The notes under the pieces were generated by a model. The model ran no database searches and was not told the origin of the DNA. It saw only the letters and a program-made list of their open reading frames with translations. The position numbers and the translations under genes are program-made. Of a stretch of 41,294 nucleotides of DNA, positions 1 to 8,680 are shown piece by piece (the stretch's first letter is position 1; each line of letters begins with the position of its first letter). The DNA lies in contig DXBJ01000034.1 in NCBI GenBank assembly GCA_019116585.1, positions 1 to 41,294 on the forward strand. Direction: 5' to 3'. The DNA is from Candidatus Faecalibacterium gallistercoris. GTDB lineage: Bacteria; Bacillota; Clostridia; Oscillospirales; Ruminococcaceae.

Positions 1-1463
1 AATGATAAATACCCTTGGGCTTGTGCTTCGATCGACCGCATGATTGTTGGAGAAAATTCATCTTTATTATTAAATGCAGTTTTGTCTCCATTCCAATAGG
101 TGAATAGGCTTTGCTTTTCTTCAGCAGGACTAGCAGTCACTAAATATTTAAGAGCAAAGCGAACGATTGATGCTGTTTTTATTTTACCATTGTCAAGAGA
201 AGACATCTGAAACAAATTTTGAAAAATCCCTTCCTTATTTAACTTTTCAACAACAAATTGTGCTAGGCTCTCATCCGAAATAGGATCACCAATACGTTTG
301 ATCTGTAATAGTACATTTTGAGGTACCGACTTAGCATTCATATTAATATCCAAGAATATTTCACTTTGTATCCGAACGCGATCTGCATTTGGCATATTTT
401 CAGGGAATACTAGACCTGTAACAAGGAGATGTAGCTGCTTGCGTAATTTTGTTATTTCCTTTTCCTGCTTAGAGTTCGAACCACTTTCGTAATGAGCATA
501 AATTCTGTGTTGCCCATCAATGATACAAATTGAATTCATTTTTTTGGGTAAAATCAATTTGCAATCACCTTCAAGTCCAGAAATTTCATCTATTTTTTTA
601 TAGTTTCCAGCAGCATCTTTAACAACAACACCATTCGGGAGAGCAACAATTATATTATTATAAAAAGCCTCGCCTTTTTTCTCCAAGAAATCCCTTATGC
701 TTTTAATTTTTGATTTTTCTATCAAGCGCTGATATAACCATATCGATTCAGACCAATTATCTTTCCTCAACACATAACATGTGTTCAGCAAATCTTCTGC
801 ACACATCATAAAAGAAACCACTCGGATACCGTCCTTGTTTCCCGTGAATGCTTTAGGATATATAATAGGCGCAGATATAGTTGAGTTCTCACTCGAACTC
901 GAAATCAATCCAACATCCTTATCTTCAATTTCCAGGAATCTAAAAATCTCATTTCGTGCAGATAGTTTTATGCAAGAAACAATCCACTGAAAATAATTCA
1001 AAGTTTTTGGTTGCACGAATGTCAAATTATTGAAAAGCTTACCATCATCTGAAGCAAGAGGGACCTCTCGCTTCGATATATATAAGCCAATAATTTTAAT
1101 TCTATCTGTGGAGTATTCTGTAAACAACGATTCTTTATCTGGGAATAAGGCAACAAGCGTATTGACAAATTGAGGAAGATTATTTTTAATTTCTCCCACA
1201 GCCTCATTTTTAGTGCGTATATGGTCTCGAATCCCAGTAGACGTAACCGTATCTTCACAGACCAACCAAATATTTTTATAAACAAACATCGAGTCTATTT
1301 CTATTCTTCGAAGACCAATATGCATTTCCTTATCGTTTGTCGGGATATAAGTAAATCCAGCTCCCGAGAATACATTATAAACCCTCCGTTTAAACGCAGC
1401 TTTTTCCTTATTTAACTTTTTATTTTCAGAAGAAATAGCTTTTTTTGTTTTACTGTTCCCCAT
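1..1463 (-). CDS. DGQHR-domain protein, 3' end outside window
   Basis: The reading frame is open from the ATG at 1463 to the left edge (about 487 codons), so the C-terminus is missing. GGGAGG lies 7 nt before the ATG, and the start overlaps the end of the upstream methyltransferase gene by 14 nt, so it is the last visible gene of the operon. The signature IIDGQHRIYAHYE is at about residues 313-325. This is the DGQHR motif known from DndB and related proteins of DNA-modification and restriction loci. The N-terminal part (about residues 20-75) has IEIDSMF followed by LVCEDT, a spacing that recalls a PD-(D/E)xK nuclease core but without the usual catalytic lysine, so any nuclease role is doubtful. 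Function is unknown; a regulatory or DNA-sensing role in the restriction locus is inference. Confidence 0.8.
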   Translation of the reverse strand, partial: MGNSKTKKAISSENKKLNKEKAAFKRRVYNVFSGAGFTYIPTNDKEMHIGLRRIEIDSMFVYKNIWLVCEDTVTSTGIRDHIRTKNEAVGEIKNNLPQFVNTLVALFPDKESLFTEYSTDRIKIIGLYISKREVPLASDDGKLFNNLTFVQPKTLNYFQWIVSCIKLSARNEIFRFLEIEDKDVGLISSSSENSTISAPIIYPKAFTGNKDGIRVVSFMMCAEDLLNTCYVLRKDNWSESIWLYQRLIEKSKIKSIRDFLEKKGEAFYNNIIVALPNGVVVKDAAGNYKKIDEISGLEGDCKLILPKKMNSICIIDGQHRIYAHYESGSNSKQEKEITKLRKQLHLLVTGLVFPENMPNADRVRIQSEIFLDINMNAKSVPQNVLLQIKRIGDPISDESLAQFVVEKLNKEGIFQNLFQMSSLDNGKIKTASIVRFALKYLVTASPAEEKQSLFTYWNGDKTAFNNKDEFSPTIMRSIEAQAQGYLS

Positions 1464-2382
1464 TTTTTTCCTCCCTAATTTTTCGGAATTCTTCTGGCAA
1501 CTGCGCTACAGAGCTATTCACATTAGGCTCAATCGCAGGTACATCCTCTCGTATTTTTGCTTTTCCATTTATTGCATCCAATACACGGCTATACGAAATT
1601 TCATAATAGTCTTTTTGGATTTCAGCGCCTAAAAATCGTCTTCTGGCGACTATTGCAGCAACTCCTGTTGTTCCAGATCCCATAAACGGATCAAATACAA
1701 TGCCATCTTTCGGGCACAGTGCATTTATTAAGCGCAGTGGTAGGGCTACCGGATACTGACAGGGGTGTTCTGTCTTTTCAATATGATTTGCATTAACATT
1801 TGGAATATCCCATACATCTGACGGATTTTTTCCAAGAGGATTTCCACTCAGCTTTCCTTTATTAGGACCTCTATATGATCTTTTTCCTGGATATTTTTGA
1901 GGAACACGTACAGCATCAAGATCAAAATTAAAGCTATCACCTTTGGTGAACCAAAGTATTGTTTCGTGACGTCCACTAAAACGTTTTGTGCTATTCAATC
2001 CATGCCCAAATGTCCAAATAATACGATTTCTCAGAATCAAAGGGTACTTTAAATTCGCACTTTTTGAGGTAAATAATTCATACACGATATAATCCAAAGG
2101 AATCACACATTTTGCAGAAACATGATAACCTGTTTGCCAGCAAATACTACCTCCGGGCTTGAGAACGCGGTATATATCATCAAATATGCAGATATGCTGA
2201 TCTCTAAACGTTTTAATGTCATTATGAGGATCTTCATAGGCTTTTCCAATGCAATATGGTGGAGAAGTTATAATAAGATCAATTGAACTATCCGGAAGTT
2301 TTTTTAAAAGTTTAATACAGTCCCCGTTATATAATGTAATTTGGTTTGTTTCTTTGAACCTTTTATAAATATGTTGTTTCAT
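1450..2382 (-). CDS. Site-specific DNA methyltransferase (SPPY type)
   Basis: A 310-residue beta-class amino-methyltransferase. It should transfer a methyl group from S-adenosylmethionine to N4 of cytosine or N6 of adenine. The catalytic motif IV TSPPYCIG is at about residues 39-46, and the SAM-binding motif FDPFMGSGTTG is near residue 230, the IV-before-I order of the beta class. SPPY is commoner in N4-cytosine enzymes but does not settle the base. The gene starts 2 nt after the helicase-nuclease stop and overlaps the DGQHR gene by 14 nt, so translation is probably coupled. It is a second methyltransferase beside the Mod-like enzyme of the same operon and may protect or mark a different sequence. 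The target sequence cannot be read from the DNA. Confidence 0.92.
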   Translation of the reverse strand: MKQHIYKRFKETNQITLYNGDCIKLLKKLPDSSIDLIITSPPYCIGKAYEDPHNDIKTFRDQHICIFDDIYRVLKPGGSICWQTGYHVSAKCVIPLDYIVYELFTSKSANLKYPLILRNRIIWTFGHGLNSTKRFSGRHETILWFTKGDSFNFDLDAVRVPQKYPGKRSYRGPNKGKLSGNPLGKNPSDVWDIPNVNANHIEKTEHPCQYPVALPLRLINALCPKDGIVFDPFMGSGTTGVAAIVARRRFLGAEIQKDYYEISYSRVLDAINGKAKIREDVPAIEPNVNSSVAQLPEEFRKIREEKNGEQ

Positions 2383-2384
2383 AA

Positions 2385-5009
2385 CTACATCCCTTTTACG
2401 ATATCCATAAACCGTTCCAGGGAATATGCGCCTGGATAATCGGGCTGTTTGGTCTCAAACACCATATAGTACTTATACTGTTTTCCGGCTAACTTTGCCC
2501 ACTGGTCACCGATTTTGGCTTTCTCTTTGGATTCATCGTTATCTAAATGGTCGCCCTTAGTTTCCACCATTAGAATCTTTCCACTCTGCAGCATCACAAT
2601 CAGATCCGGATAGGCGTGTACCGGCCCATTGATCTGGAATCCCAGTCTAGAGATATTCCGATGCCACCATTTCACATTATCAAGGGAGGCCAGCTTCCAC
2701 ACAACCTTGAACTCATACTTATCCATATCTTCCTCGGCCGTGTAAAGAGACTTGGGAACCATCGTGGTAAAGGAGGTCGGAGAAATTACCGTTGGCAGCG
2801 CGTAGTTGGGCCGGCAGACAATCTTGTCTTGTTCCAGCCAACGTTCAAAGGTGCGGCAGCGATGCTGAGAAAGCAGATGTTTGACCTTCTCCTGAATCTT
2901 GACAACATAGGGATATGGAGACTGTTCCAGCTCTGAAAGCTGGTCTTCAGTCAATGTCCCAATGACACGGTTGATATATTCATCCAGTTCCCTGTCGTTG
3001 ATACAGTTCATCTTCGACAGTCTCCCCTTAATCATCCCCTTGCACAGAGAAAGTCGCTTTTCAGAAGGTTGAACATTAAACCATTCACGGAAATAAAAGC
3101 TATCGCTACCAGACAGTAGCCACGCTTTTGCAGCGCTGTCTTTACTGTCATCCACATCCACCCGGGCCATCTCGGCGCTTACGGTATTAAAGTCAATGTG
3201 TGCATCTTTGTCCCGTAAGGAAAATCCACCTTCCAGGTGTTCCTTTTCCAATATCTCATACGAATCGGAAAAGAGGCTTGGCATGGTTTCCAGTGTGAAC
3301 TGCGGGAATCGCAGAGTAGAAGCTTCTTCAGCAAATTCAGCATTCATCCGGAACTGATTCATTTTATCCCGCACCTCCAGAGGAGCTTGACTCAGAGCCG
3401 TGTTATCTGCCTGGTTAATTTCATCTTCGTATGCTTTGTTCTGCTCTAGAGCCTGGGCCAGCATTGGGTCAGACTGTACTGTTGTCTCGTCGTTGGATCT
3501 CTCTGCCTCCTGTTTGGCCACATCAAACCGAGTTTTCAGATCCGAACCGCTTACGTCTGGTATCTCCGGTTCCTTCTCCGGACTTTGGACCATCGACAAC
3601 TGCTCCGGCTCTGCAGTGGGAGCTGCCAAAACTGGTATTTCTATATCTTGAGCCCGATAATCTCTGCTGCTGAATCCAGCGCTGTTCAAACCATCGACGA
3701 CCTTCTCTACGGTCTGATGAAAGTCTGCAGAAGATGTAATCACATAGGAAAGATTCAGAACTTCACTCTTATTCTTCCGGGTATAAGGCAGCCGCAGCAC
3801 CCGGCCCAGAATCTGCTCCACATCTACCACCGAGGTGCGGTTTGCTACTGTGGCCAAAACATAAGCAAATGGACAATCCCAGCCTTCTTTCAGGGCATTG
3901 ACTGTAACAATGTACCGGATCGGGCAATCGGGAGACAACAGGTCCACATTCTTCAGCTCATCCTTATCCCCTGTTTTGATGGCGATTTCCTGTTCAGGAA
4001 TACCGCCATCCAGCAGAGTTTTCTTGATCTTTTCATAAGTGGTACTATCAGCCTTGGTGCGGGGTTGCGCCTGGAAAAGAACAATGGGACGAATGTAGCA
4101 CCCACTGATCTCCTGCTCTCGCTTGGCCTGCGCTTCCAGTTTGGCCCGAATAGCAATCGCATCGGCATATACATCAGCCTGTGATTTACGGTTATAAACG
4201 ATCACCGGCAGTTTGACCATATTGGCCCGTTTGAGCTGGGAGGCATCAACAAACGAAATAATATTGCTGTTCTTTTTGGGCGTGGCCGTTAGGTCCAGAA
4301 CAAAACAGGGGTTGAAGTTCTGCAGCATCTCCACACTCAATTCAGAAGTGGCATGATGGCTTTCATCCACAATCACCACCGGATTCAAAAACCGGATCAC
4401 CTGAATCAATGCGGTCTCGTCGGTATCTGCCAGCAAAGCCGATGGATCATTCATCCATTTTGCAAAGTCTGCCAGATAACCGTTTTGCTGATAGGCCTTG
4501 CGGCCATCCTTCTTACTGGTTCTGAAAGAGTCATAGCTAAGTACAAAAACTGATAGTTGTTCTGTGACAGAAGAAGGATTGATATTTTGCCCCATCAATG
4601 CCTGTTCCTTGGAGTAGACCTCCACCCGGCCCCCAAAATCCACATCCAACCGCTGGCGGTATGGATGGTTCGGATTTTGCAAAGCCCTGCTCGTCTGGGT
4701 CAAAATGGCATCCGACGGCACCAGCCAGACTACTGCTTTGGCCCGGCGCTGGGGCATGGCATCAAAAATTGTCCGAACGGCACTGGCCGCAATGTAGGTT
4801 TTCCCGCCGCCGGTGGGAACCTTGGCGCACACATGAGGGACGCCGGGCAATACATTGACATAATTGGGCATACCTCCCAGTCCCACCATCACATTTCGCT
4901 CATTCCAAAAAGCAGTATAAGCTTTGGCCGGGCTCTGCAGTTCTACCACCAACTCCAGATAGCGCGCAAGATCGGCAAGGACTTCTTTCTGATAAGACTT
5001 AAGTTCCAT
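2385..5009 (-). CDS. res: Type III restriction Res-like helicase-nuclease
   Basis: An 874-residue superfamily 2 helicase with a C-terminal nuclease, the usual plan of type III Res subunits. Visible motifs are Walker A VPTGGGKT (about residues 64-71), Walker B VIVDESHHAT (about 215), motif III LDLTATPKK, motif VI QILGRVLRLPY, and near the C-terminus a PD-(D/E)xK pattern, YPDLIVM then MVETKGD. Res uses ATP to communicate between recognition sites and cuts unmodified DNA together with Mod. I chose the ATG at 5009 because AGGTGA lies 8 nt upstream and it is 1 nt after the previous stop; an in-frame GTG at 5021 would add four residues but has no better ribosome site. All key motifs are present, so it looks functional. 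Confidence 0.92.
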   Translation of the reverse strand: MELKSYQKEVLADLARYLELVVELQSPAKAYTAFWNERNVMVGLGGMPNYVNVLPGVPHVCAKVPTGGGKTYIAASAVRTIFDAMPQRRAKAVVWLVPSDAILTQTSRALQNPNHPYRQRLDVDFGGRVEVYSKEQALMGQNINPSSVTEQLSVFVLSYDSFRTSKKDGRKAYQQNGYLADFAKWMNDPSALLADTDETALIQVIRFLNPVVIVDESHHATSELSVEMLQNFNPCFVLDLTATPKKNSNIISFVDASQLKRANMVKLPVIVYNRKSQADVYADAIAIRAKLEAQAKREQEISGCYIRPIVLFQAQPRTKADSTTYEKIKKTLLDGGIPEQEIAIKTGDKDELKNVDLLSPDCPIRYIVTVNALKEGWDCPFAYVLATVANRTSVVDVEQILGRVLRLPYTRKNKSEVLNLSYVITSSADFHQTVEKVVDGLNSAGFSSRDYRAQDIEIPVLAAPTAEPEQLSMVQSPEKEPEIPDVSGSDLKTRFDVAKQEAERSNDETTVQSDPMLAQALEQNKAYEDEINQADNTALSQAPLEVRDKMNQFRMNAEFAEEASTLRFPQFTLETMPSLFSDSYEILEKEHLEGGFSLRDKDAHIDFNTVSAEMARVDVDDSKDSAAKAWLLSGSDSFYFREWFNVQPSEKRLSLCKGMIKGRLSKMNCINDRELDEYINRVIGTLTEDQLSELEQSPYPYVVKIQEKVKHLLSQHRCRTFERWLEQDKIVCRPNYALPTVISPTSFTTMVPKSLYTAEEDMDKYEFKVVWKLASLDNVKWWHRNISRLGFQINGPVHAYPDLIVMLQSGKILMVETKGDHLDNDESKEKAKIGDQWAKLAGKQYKYYMVFETKQPDYPGAYSLERFMDIVKGM

Positions 5010-5010
5010 T

Positions 5011-5658
5011 TTATCTATCACCTACAGGCTCGGAAGAATCATCATATTGCATATCAAACACACTGCTTTCTTCGATTCTCGGTCCAAAATCAGTGTGAAT
5101 CATTCCAATATATATACTCTCTAGCGAAAACAGCGCAGCCAACGACAAAACCATATTTTTCAGATTAGCTTTTTCAAAATTAATTTGTCCATCTGAATTT
5201 CTAGAAGTTCTTTCGTGCTTCAATTTGTTGTAATCACTCCACCAACTAGGACTTTTGCAGTCCGAACGCAATCTATATCTTATATTGCCATTTTTATCGG
5301 AATATTGCTCATATCCAAACTTTTCCCAAGGCCTTACTACATAGTTCCTATCAAGATACACCTGTACCTCTGTGATTTGAGGGATGTTATTTGCTATAAA
5401 ATATCCCCAATGGATGATGGTCGGCTTCTTGATTTCGTCAAAACTTTGGTCAAAATGCCGTGCAATTTCTTTTGCTACAACATCAATTTCGCTGCACACC
5501 GCTTGGATAAGCTTTAAATACTCAACTGAATATGTTTTATCATTATGCTTATCAAAAGCAACATATTTTTGAGTTTGTTTAAAAGCTTCCTCAAGCTCGA
5601 GATAATAATTCCAATAACTTGATATAAAATTAGATAACTCAGAAGCTTCTCTTTCCAT
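5011..5658 (-). CDS. Small protein between mod and res, possibly HEPN-like
   Basis: A 215-residue protein of no family I can name with certainty. It is probably mainly alpha-helical, without a signal peptide or membrane segment. The block WWSDYNKLKHERTS (about residues 137-150), followed by a long hydrophobic helix NMVLSLAALFSLESI, resembles the N/D-x-x-K-H-x-R region of HEPN-type proteins, some of which are RNases in abortive-infection or toxin systems. That resemblance is by eye only. It starts 12 nt after the mod stop and ends 1 nt before the res start, so it is co-transcribed with a type III restriction system where an extra gene is not standard. The ribosome site is weak (AGAGAG), which fits translational coupling to mod. 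Confidence 0.75.
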   Translation of the reverse strand: MEREASELSNFISSYWNYYLELEEAFKQTQKYVAFDKHNDKTYSVEYLKLIQAVCSEIDVVAKEIARHFDQSFDEIKKPTIIHWGYFIANNIPQITEVQVYLDRNYVVRPWEKFGYEQYSDKNGNIRYRLRSDCKSPSWWSDYNKLKHERTSRNSDGQINFEKANLKNMVLSLAALFSLESIYIGMIHTDFGPRIEESSVFDMQYDDSSEPVGDR

Positions 5659-5672
5659 CTTTTTATTCTCTC

Positions 5673-7253
5673 TTATAGACGGGCGATATCCCGCGGAATC
5701 TTTTTAAAGGTGATATTATACTTGCGCAGAGTCTCCTGTGGAATGGCACACAGATCAGCATAAATGATATAACCTGAAGCTTTGGTCTGAATCGTCGATA
5801 GGAATTTATAATCCAGGGTAGTTACTTTCTGACGCTCGTAGTAAAAATAGTAAGCGGTATCACGGCAAACCCCCATCTGATAAGGTTCAGCCGGGTTCTG
5901 CTGGGTGGGAAGGGTCTCTTTGGTTTCCATATAATAGACATAGGCCCGAATTTTATCAGCACCCACTTCTTCGTTGAGATTTCCATCCGGTTGGAGCAGG
6001 ACTGGTCCCAGTTCGTAGTAGCTGAAATTTCCGCCGGTTCCTTCCACAGCTTTCTTGCCCTCTCCATAACCGTGAATAACCCGCTTGACGCGCTCCGCGG
6101 TGATACTGTCGGCATAATCCATCATTTCAATCAGGATGAATTTGCGGTGACCACCGTCTGCCTTGTTCATGTTCAGCACAGCATGGGCAGTGGTGCCGGA
6201 ACCGGCGAAAGAGTCGAGGATAATATCCCCGTCCGAGGATGCTATTTGAATAATGCGGCTAATCAATCGTACCGGTTTGGGATAATCAAATACAGCTTTT
6301 CCTAAAATGGCGGCCACTTCTTGCGTAGCCATCTGTGTGTAGCCCACTTCTGAATTTGTCCACCAAGTCCATATACCACGGCCTTCTCGTTCAGAAAGGT
6401 ATGTCTTTCTACGTGGTACTCCGTTTCCATCTGCACCAAACCACATTCGCCCCTCAGAAAGTAGTCGTTGATAAACTTCTTCAATATTGCACCAGCAACG
6501 ACCTTTGGGAGGCAATATAGTTTTTCCTGTGGGTGTAGTTATTTGATACATTTGGTTTGGGCGATAACCTGGGGCTGTAAAGGGAGAAGAAATCCACGGG
6601 CCCCTCGGATCGTTGTCGGGATTGGTATAAGCCTCCGCATCCTTCCCTTCTAAGGGCAGCAACTTGAGTCCTAAATTTTGGTCTGCACTTTTCGTATAGA
6701 TCAACACGTATTCATGACCACTACTGAGCTTTTTCCTCGCGTCAGGAGAGGTGCGTTTTTGCCATACAATTGTTTCAGCAAAGTTCTTGAAAATCTCATC
6801 ACAAATAAGTTTTAAATTGGCGTACTCCGTATCATCAATGCTGATAAAAATAACGCCATCATCCGCGAGGAGCTTTTGCAGCAGCTTCAGCCGCGGGTAC
6901 ATCATGCACAGCCACTTGTCGTGGCGGGAAAGGTCCTCTCCCTCTTTGCCAACCACTTCGCCCAGCCACTTTTTGATTTTGGGATCATTGACATTATCGT
7001 TGTACACCCAGCCCTCATTGCCGGTATTGTAGGGAGGATCAATGTAGATGCACTTGATTTTTCCTTCATATTGGGGCAGCAACGCCTTGAGCGCCTCCAG
7101 GTTATCCCCGTGGATAATCATGTTCTCGCTGCCATTATCCTCGCTATGCTGACCGGATTCATCAAAGCTGTACTGACGCTCCAAAACCCGATAGGGCACT
7201 TCCTGGTGATGGTTGATCACCTTATCTTTTCCAATCCATTCAAGGGTGGGCAT
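5673..7253 (-). CDS. mod: Type III Mod-like adenine-specific DNA methyltransferase
   Basis: A 526-residue beta-class N6-adenine methyltransferase, the specificity and modification subunit expected to pair with the Res-like protein. Motif IV IDPPYNTGN is at about residues 71-79 and the SAM-binding motif LDSFAGSGTTAHA at about 350; the sequence between them is probably the target-recognition region. I place the start at the ATG at 7253, 2 nt after the previous stop, because GGAGG is 8 nt upstream of it. The in-frame ATG at 7268 overlaps that ribosome site and is an unlikely start. Order in the operon is mod, unknown small gene, res, second methyltransferase, DGQHR gene. The length is a little short for Mod proteins but all motifs are present. 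Confidence 0.92.
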   Translation of the reverse strand: MPTLEWIGKDKVINHHQEVPYRVLERQYSFDESGQHSEDNGSENMIIHGDNLEALKALLPQYEGKIKCIYIDPPYNTGNEGWVYNDNVNDPKIKKWLGEVVGKEGEDLSRHDKWLCMMYPRLKLLQKLLADDGVIFISIDDTEYANLKLICDEIFKNFAETIVWQKRTSPDARKKLSSGHEYVLIYTKSADQNLGLKLLPLEGKDAEAYTNPDNDPRGPWISSPFTAPGYRPNQMYQITTPTGKTILPPKGRCWCNIEEVYQRLLSEGRMWFGADGNGVPRRKTYLSEREGRGIWTWWTNSEVGYTQMATQEVAAILGKAVFDYPKPVRLISRIIQIASSDGDIILDSFAGSGTTAHAVLNMNKADGGHRKFILIEMMDYADSITAERVKRVIHGYGEGKKAVEGTGGNFSYYELGPVLLQPDGNLNEEVGADKIRAYVYYMETKETLPTQQNPAEPYQMGVCRDTAYYFYYERQKVTTLDYKFLSTIQTKASGYIIYADLCAIPQETLRKYNITFKKIPRDIARL

Positions 7254-7255
7254 GG

Positions 7256-8203
7256 TTATTTCCTCCACAGGTGCAGAATACTATCTGCCTCTTTCTGCAC
7301 TTCGTTATCTATTTTCTCAAATATATCTCGTTTTTGTGCCAGCAATAGCCGATAAGAATTTTCATAAGCAGTGACCAGCTTTGCATTTACTCGCCCAATA
7401 TCTTGAGAAAAAATCTCATAACTGAGATTATCGGTATCTTGAAGTAGTTCGCGGCAAAAAGAAAGCTGTTCTTCCGGGAAGGACCCGGGGTATTTCGATT
7501 CAACATCAATTGTTTGCTGTGCTAATGTTCTTCCGTTAAAAGTTTGCAGTTTTCTATAGACAGCAATTTCTTCATCAGCAATTTGAATAAACTGCTTTGA
7601 AGAAATAGTTATTTGGTCAATTAAATCTTTCACTTTAAGGTAATCCGAGTGATCCAAATATGCAATCAGTTCATCGATGACTGTTTGGCAAGCCAAGCTA
7701 TATCTTTGAAATATAATAATTGCTTTAGAGGGTTCCACTTGTCCGTTGTCCATAGACTCTTTAAGAGGCAAAATTGGATTGATTGCTTTTAAAGTGGTAA
7801 TAAAAATATCCTCTATTTTTGACCAAGACTCTTTTCTATTTTTTAGATAAGATTCCCGCAGAAGTTGCTTTCGTGTAAAAAAGATTGTGACGGCGAGTGT
7901 TCCAACAGTAATAGAAGCCCCCAAAACAGCCCCATAATAGGAAAGGACATCTGCAGCAGACCATATAGTAACATAACCAGGATGCTTGTACAGTTCGTTG
8001 ATAATGAGAGGTACACCTACAATGAAAAAGAGTCCAATGCACAATAGCCAGATAGCTTTATACTTCCATAGCAAATGCATTCCGGTATGTACTAACTGAT
8101 GCCATACAGTAGTTCTGGACACAGGCATAGCTATATTGGCAGGAGCATTTCCGCCTTGTGACTCTTCTTGTGATGTTGTATCCTGGTTAGTTTGCTTGTC
8201 CAT
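7256..8203 (-). CDS. Two-helix membrane protein, first gene of the restriction operon
   Basis: A 315-residue protein with a hydrophilic N-terminus rich in Q, S and T, two predicted membrane helices (about residues 49-70, IWLLCIGLFFIVGVPLII, and 88-111, YYGAVLGASITVGTLAVTIFF), then a long, mostly helical, charged C-terminal domain presumably in the cytoplasm. No catalytic motif is recognised. The stop codon is 2 nt from the mod start, so it belongs to the operon and is its promoter-proximal gene. A membrane-anchored partner of a restriction system could be a sensor or effector, but that is inference from position. GGAGG lies 5 nt before the ATG. Confidence 0.8.
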   Translation of the reverse strand: MDKQTNQDTTSQEESQGGNAPANIAMPVSRTTVWHQLVHTGMHLLWKYKAIWLLCIGLFFIVGVPLIINELYKHPGYVTIWSAADVLSYYGAVLGASITVGTLAVTIFFTRKQLLRESYLKNRKESWSKIEDIFITTLKAINPILPLKESMDNGQVEPSKAIIIFQRYSLACQTVIDELIAYLDHSDYLKVKDLIDQITISSKQFIQIADEEIAVYRKLQTFNGRTLAQQTIDVESKYPGSFPEEQLSFCRELLQDTDNLSYEIFSQDIGRVNAKLVTAYENSYRLLLAQKRDIFEKIDNEVQKEADSILHLWRK

Positions 8204-8215
8204 AGGGCCTCCAAG

Positions 8216-8238
8216 TAAAAAGGGCGGTCTACCGCCCC
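8216..8238 (-). terminator. Terminator-like hairpin in the leader of the restriction operon
   Basis: On the minus strand GGGCGG, loop TAGA and CCGCCC are followed by TTTTT. It lies after the promoter at 8262-8290 and before the first gene at 8203, so it would stop part of the transcription into the operon. Confidence 0.6.
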
Positions 8239-8261
8239 AGATGCAGAATGACTTTTAATCT

Positions 8262-8290
8262 ATTATAGCAGAGTTGGCAGATACCATCAA
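8262..8290 (-). promoter_or_regulatory. Sigma-A-like promoter of the restriction operon
   Basis: Minus strand: -35 TTGATG (8285-8290), a 17-nt spacer and a perfect -10 TATAAT (8262-8267), placed 60 nt before the first operon gene. Confidence 0.7.
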
Positions 8291-8329
8291 GGAAAAAGGC
8301 ACCTGGTTTGATAGTTCGACTAATACAAA

Positions 8330-8363
8330 GTAAAAGGATGGGGCCGAAGCTCCATCCTTTACG
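8330..8363 (-). terminator. Hairpin at the end of the small XRE gene
   Basis: Inverted repeat GTAAAGGATGG / CCATCCTTTTAC around a GC-rich loop. The XRE stop codon lies inside the left arm. The U-run is poor, so termination is likely but not certain. Confidence 0.5.
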
Positions 8364-8568
8364 TTTGCTTATCTGGCAGATATATGATGATCTCATCCAG
8401 TGTACAGTCCAGTATTTTACACAGCGCATCCAATGTGTTGGTCGACACAGATTCGCCGGCTTTCAATCTTCGTATCGAGGAGCTGCTGATCCCGCCCTTG
8501 AACTCGAGCGTGTAGGTGGTGGCTCCGCGCTTTTTCATGGTCTCCCATAAAGGAGCGTATGAGATCAT
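8359..8568 (-). CDS. Small XRE/Cro-type DNA-binding regulator
   Basis: A 69-residue protein that is almost all one Cro/C1-type helix-turn-helix domain: the recognition region is ISSSSIRRLKAGESVSTNTL (about residues 22-41), followed by LDALCKILDCTLDEII, the typical end of this fold. I chose the ATG at 8568 because GGAGG is 8 nt upstream; an ATG at 8583 overlaps that site. It faces away from the SLOG gene, and the space between them carries three copies of an ATTGCCTATA half-site (8607-8651), so it probably represses both promoters including its own. It lies downstream of no other gene, so it looks like a stand-alone local repressor of the mobile region. Confidence 0.85.
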   Translation of the reverse strand: MISYAPLWETMKKRGATTYTLEFKGGISSSSIRRLKAGESVSTNTLDALCKILDCTLDEIIIYLPDKQT

Positions 8569-8606
8569 CCAGCTTCCCTCCATCCCGGTCTTGCTTTATC
8601 TTCATT

Positions 8607-8651
8607 ATTGCCTATAATGGAGATAAAGTGTTATAGGCAATATTGCCTATA
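8607..8651. promoter_or_regulatory. Symmetric divergent promoter/operator between XRE and SLOG genes
   Basis: ATTGCCTATA occurs at 8607-8616, and a perfect 20-bp palindrome with the same half-site lies at 8632-8651 (arms TATAGGCAAT and ATTGCCTATA). TTGCCT at 8609-8614 is spaced 17 nt from TATAGG at 8632-8637 on the plus strand, and the mirror arrangement exists on the minus strand. Operators and -35/-10 elements therefore overlap, which suggests repression by the adjacent XRE protein. Confidence 0.65.
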
Positions 8652-8680
8652 TAGGAAGCAGACCAAAAGGAGGCATCCAG

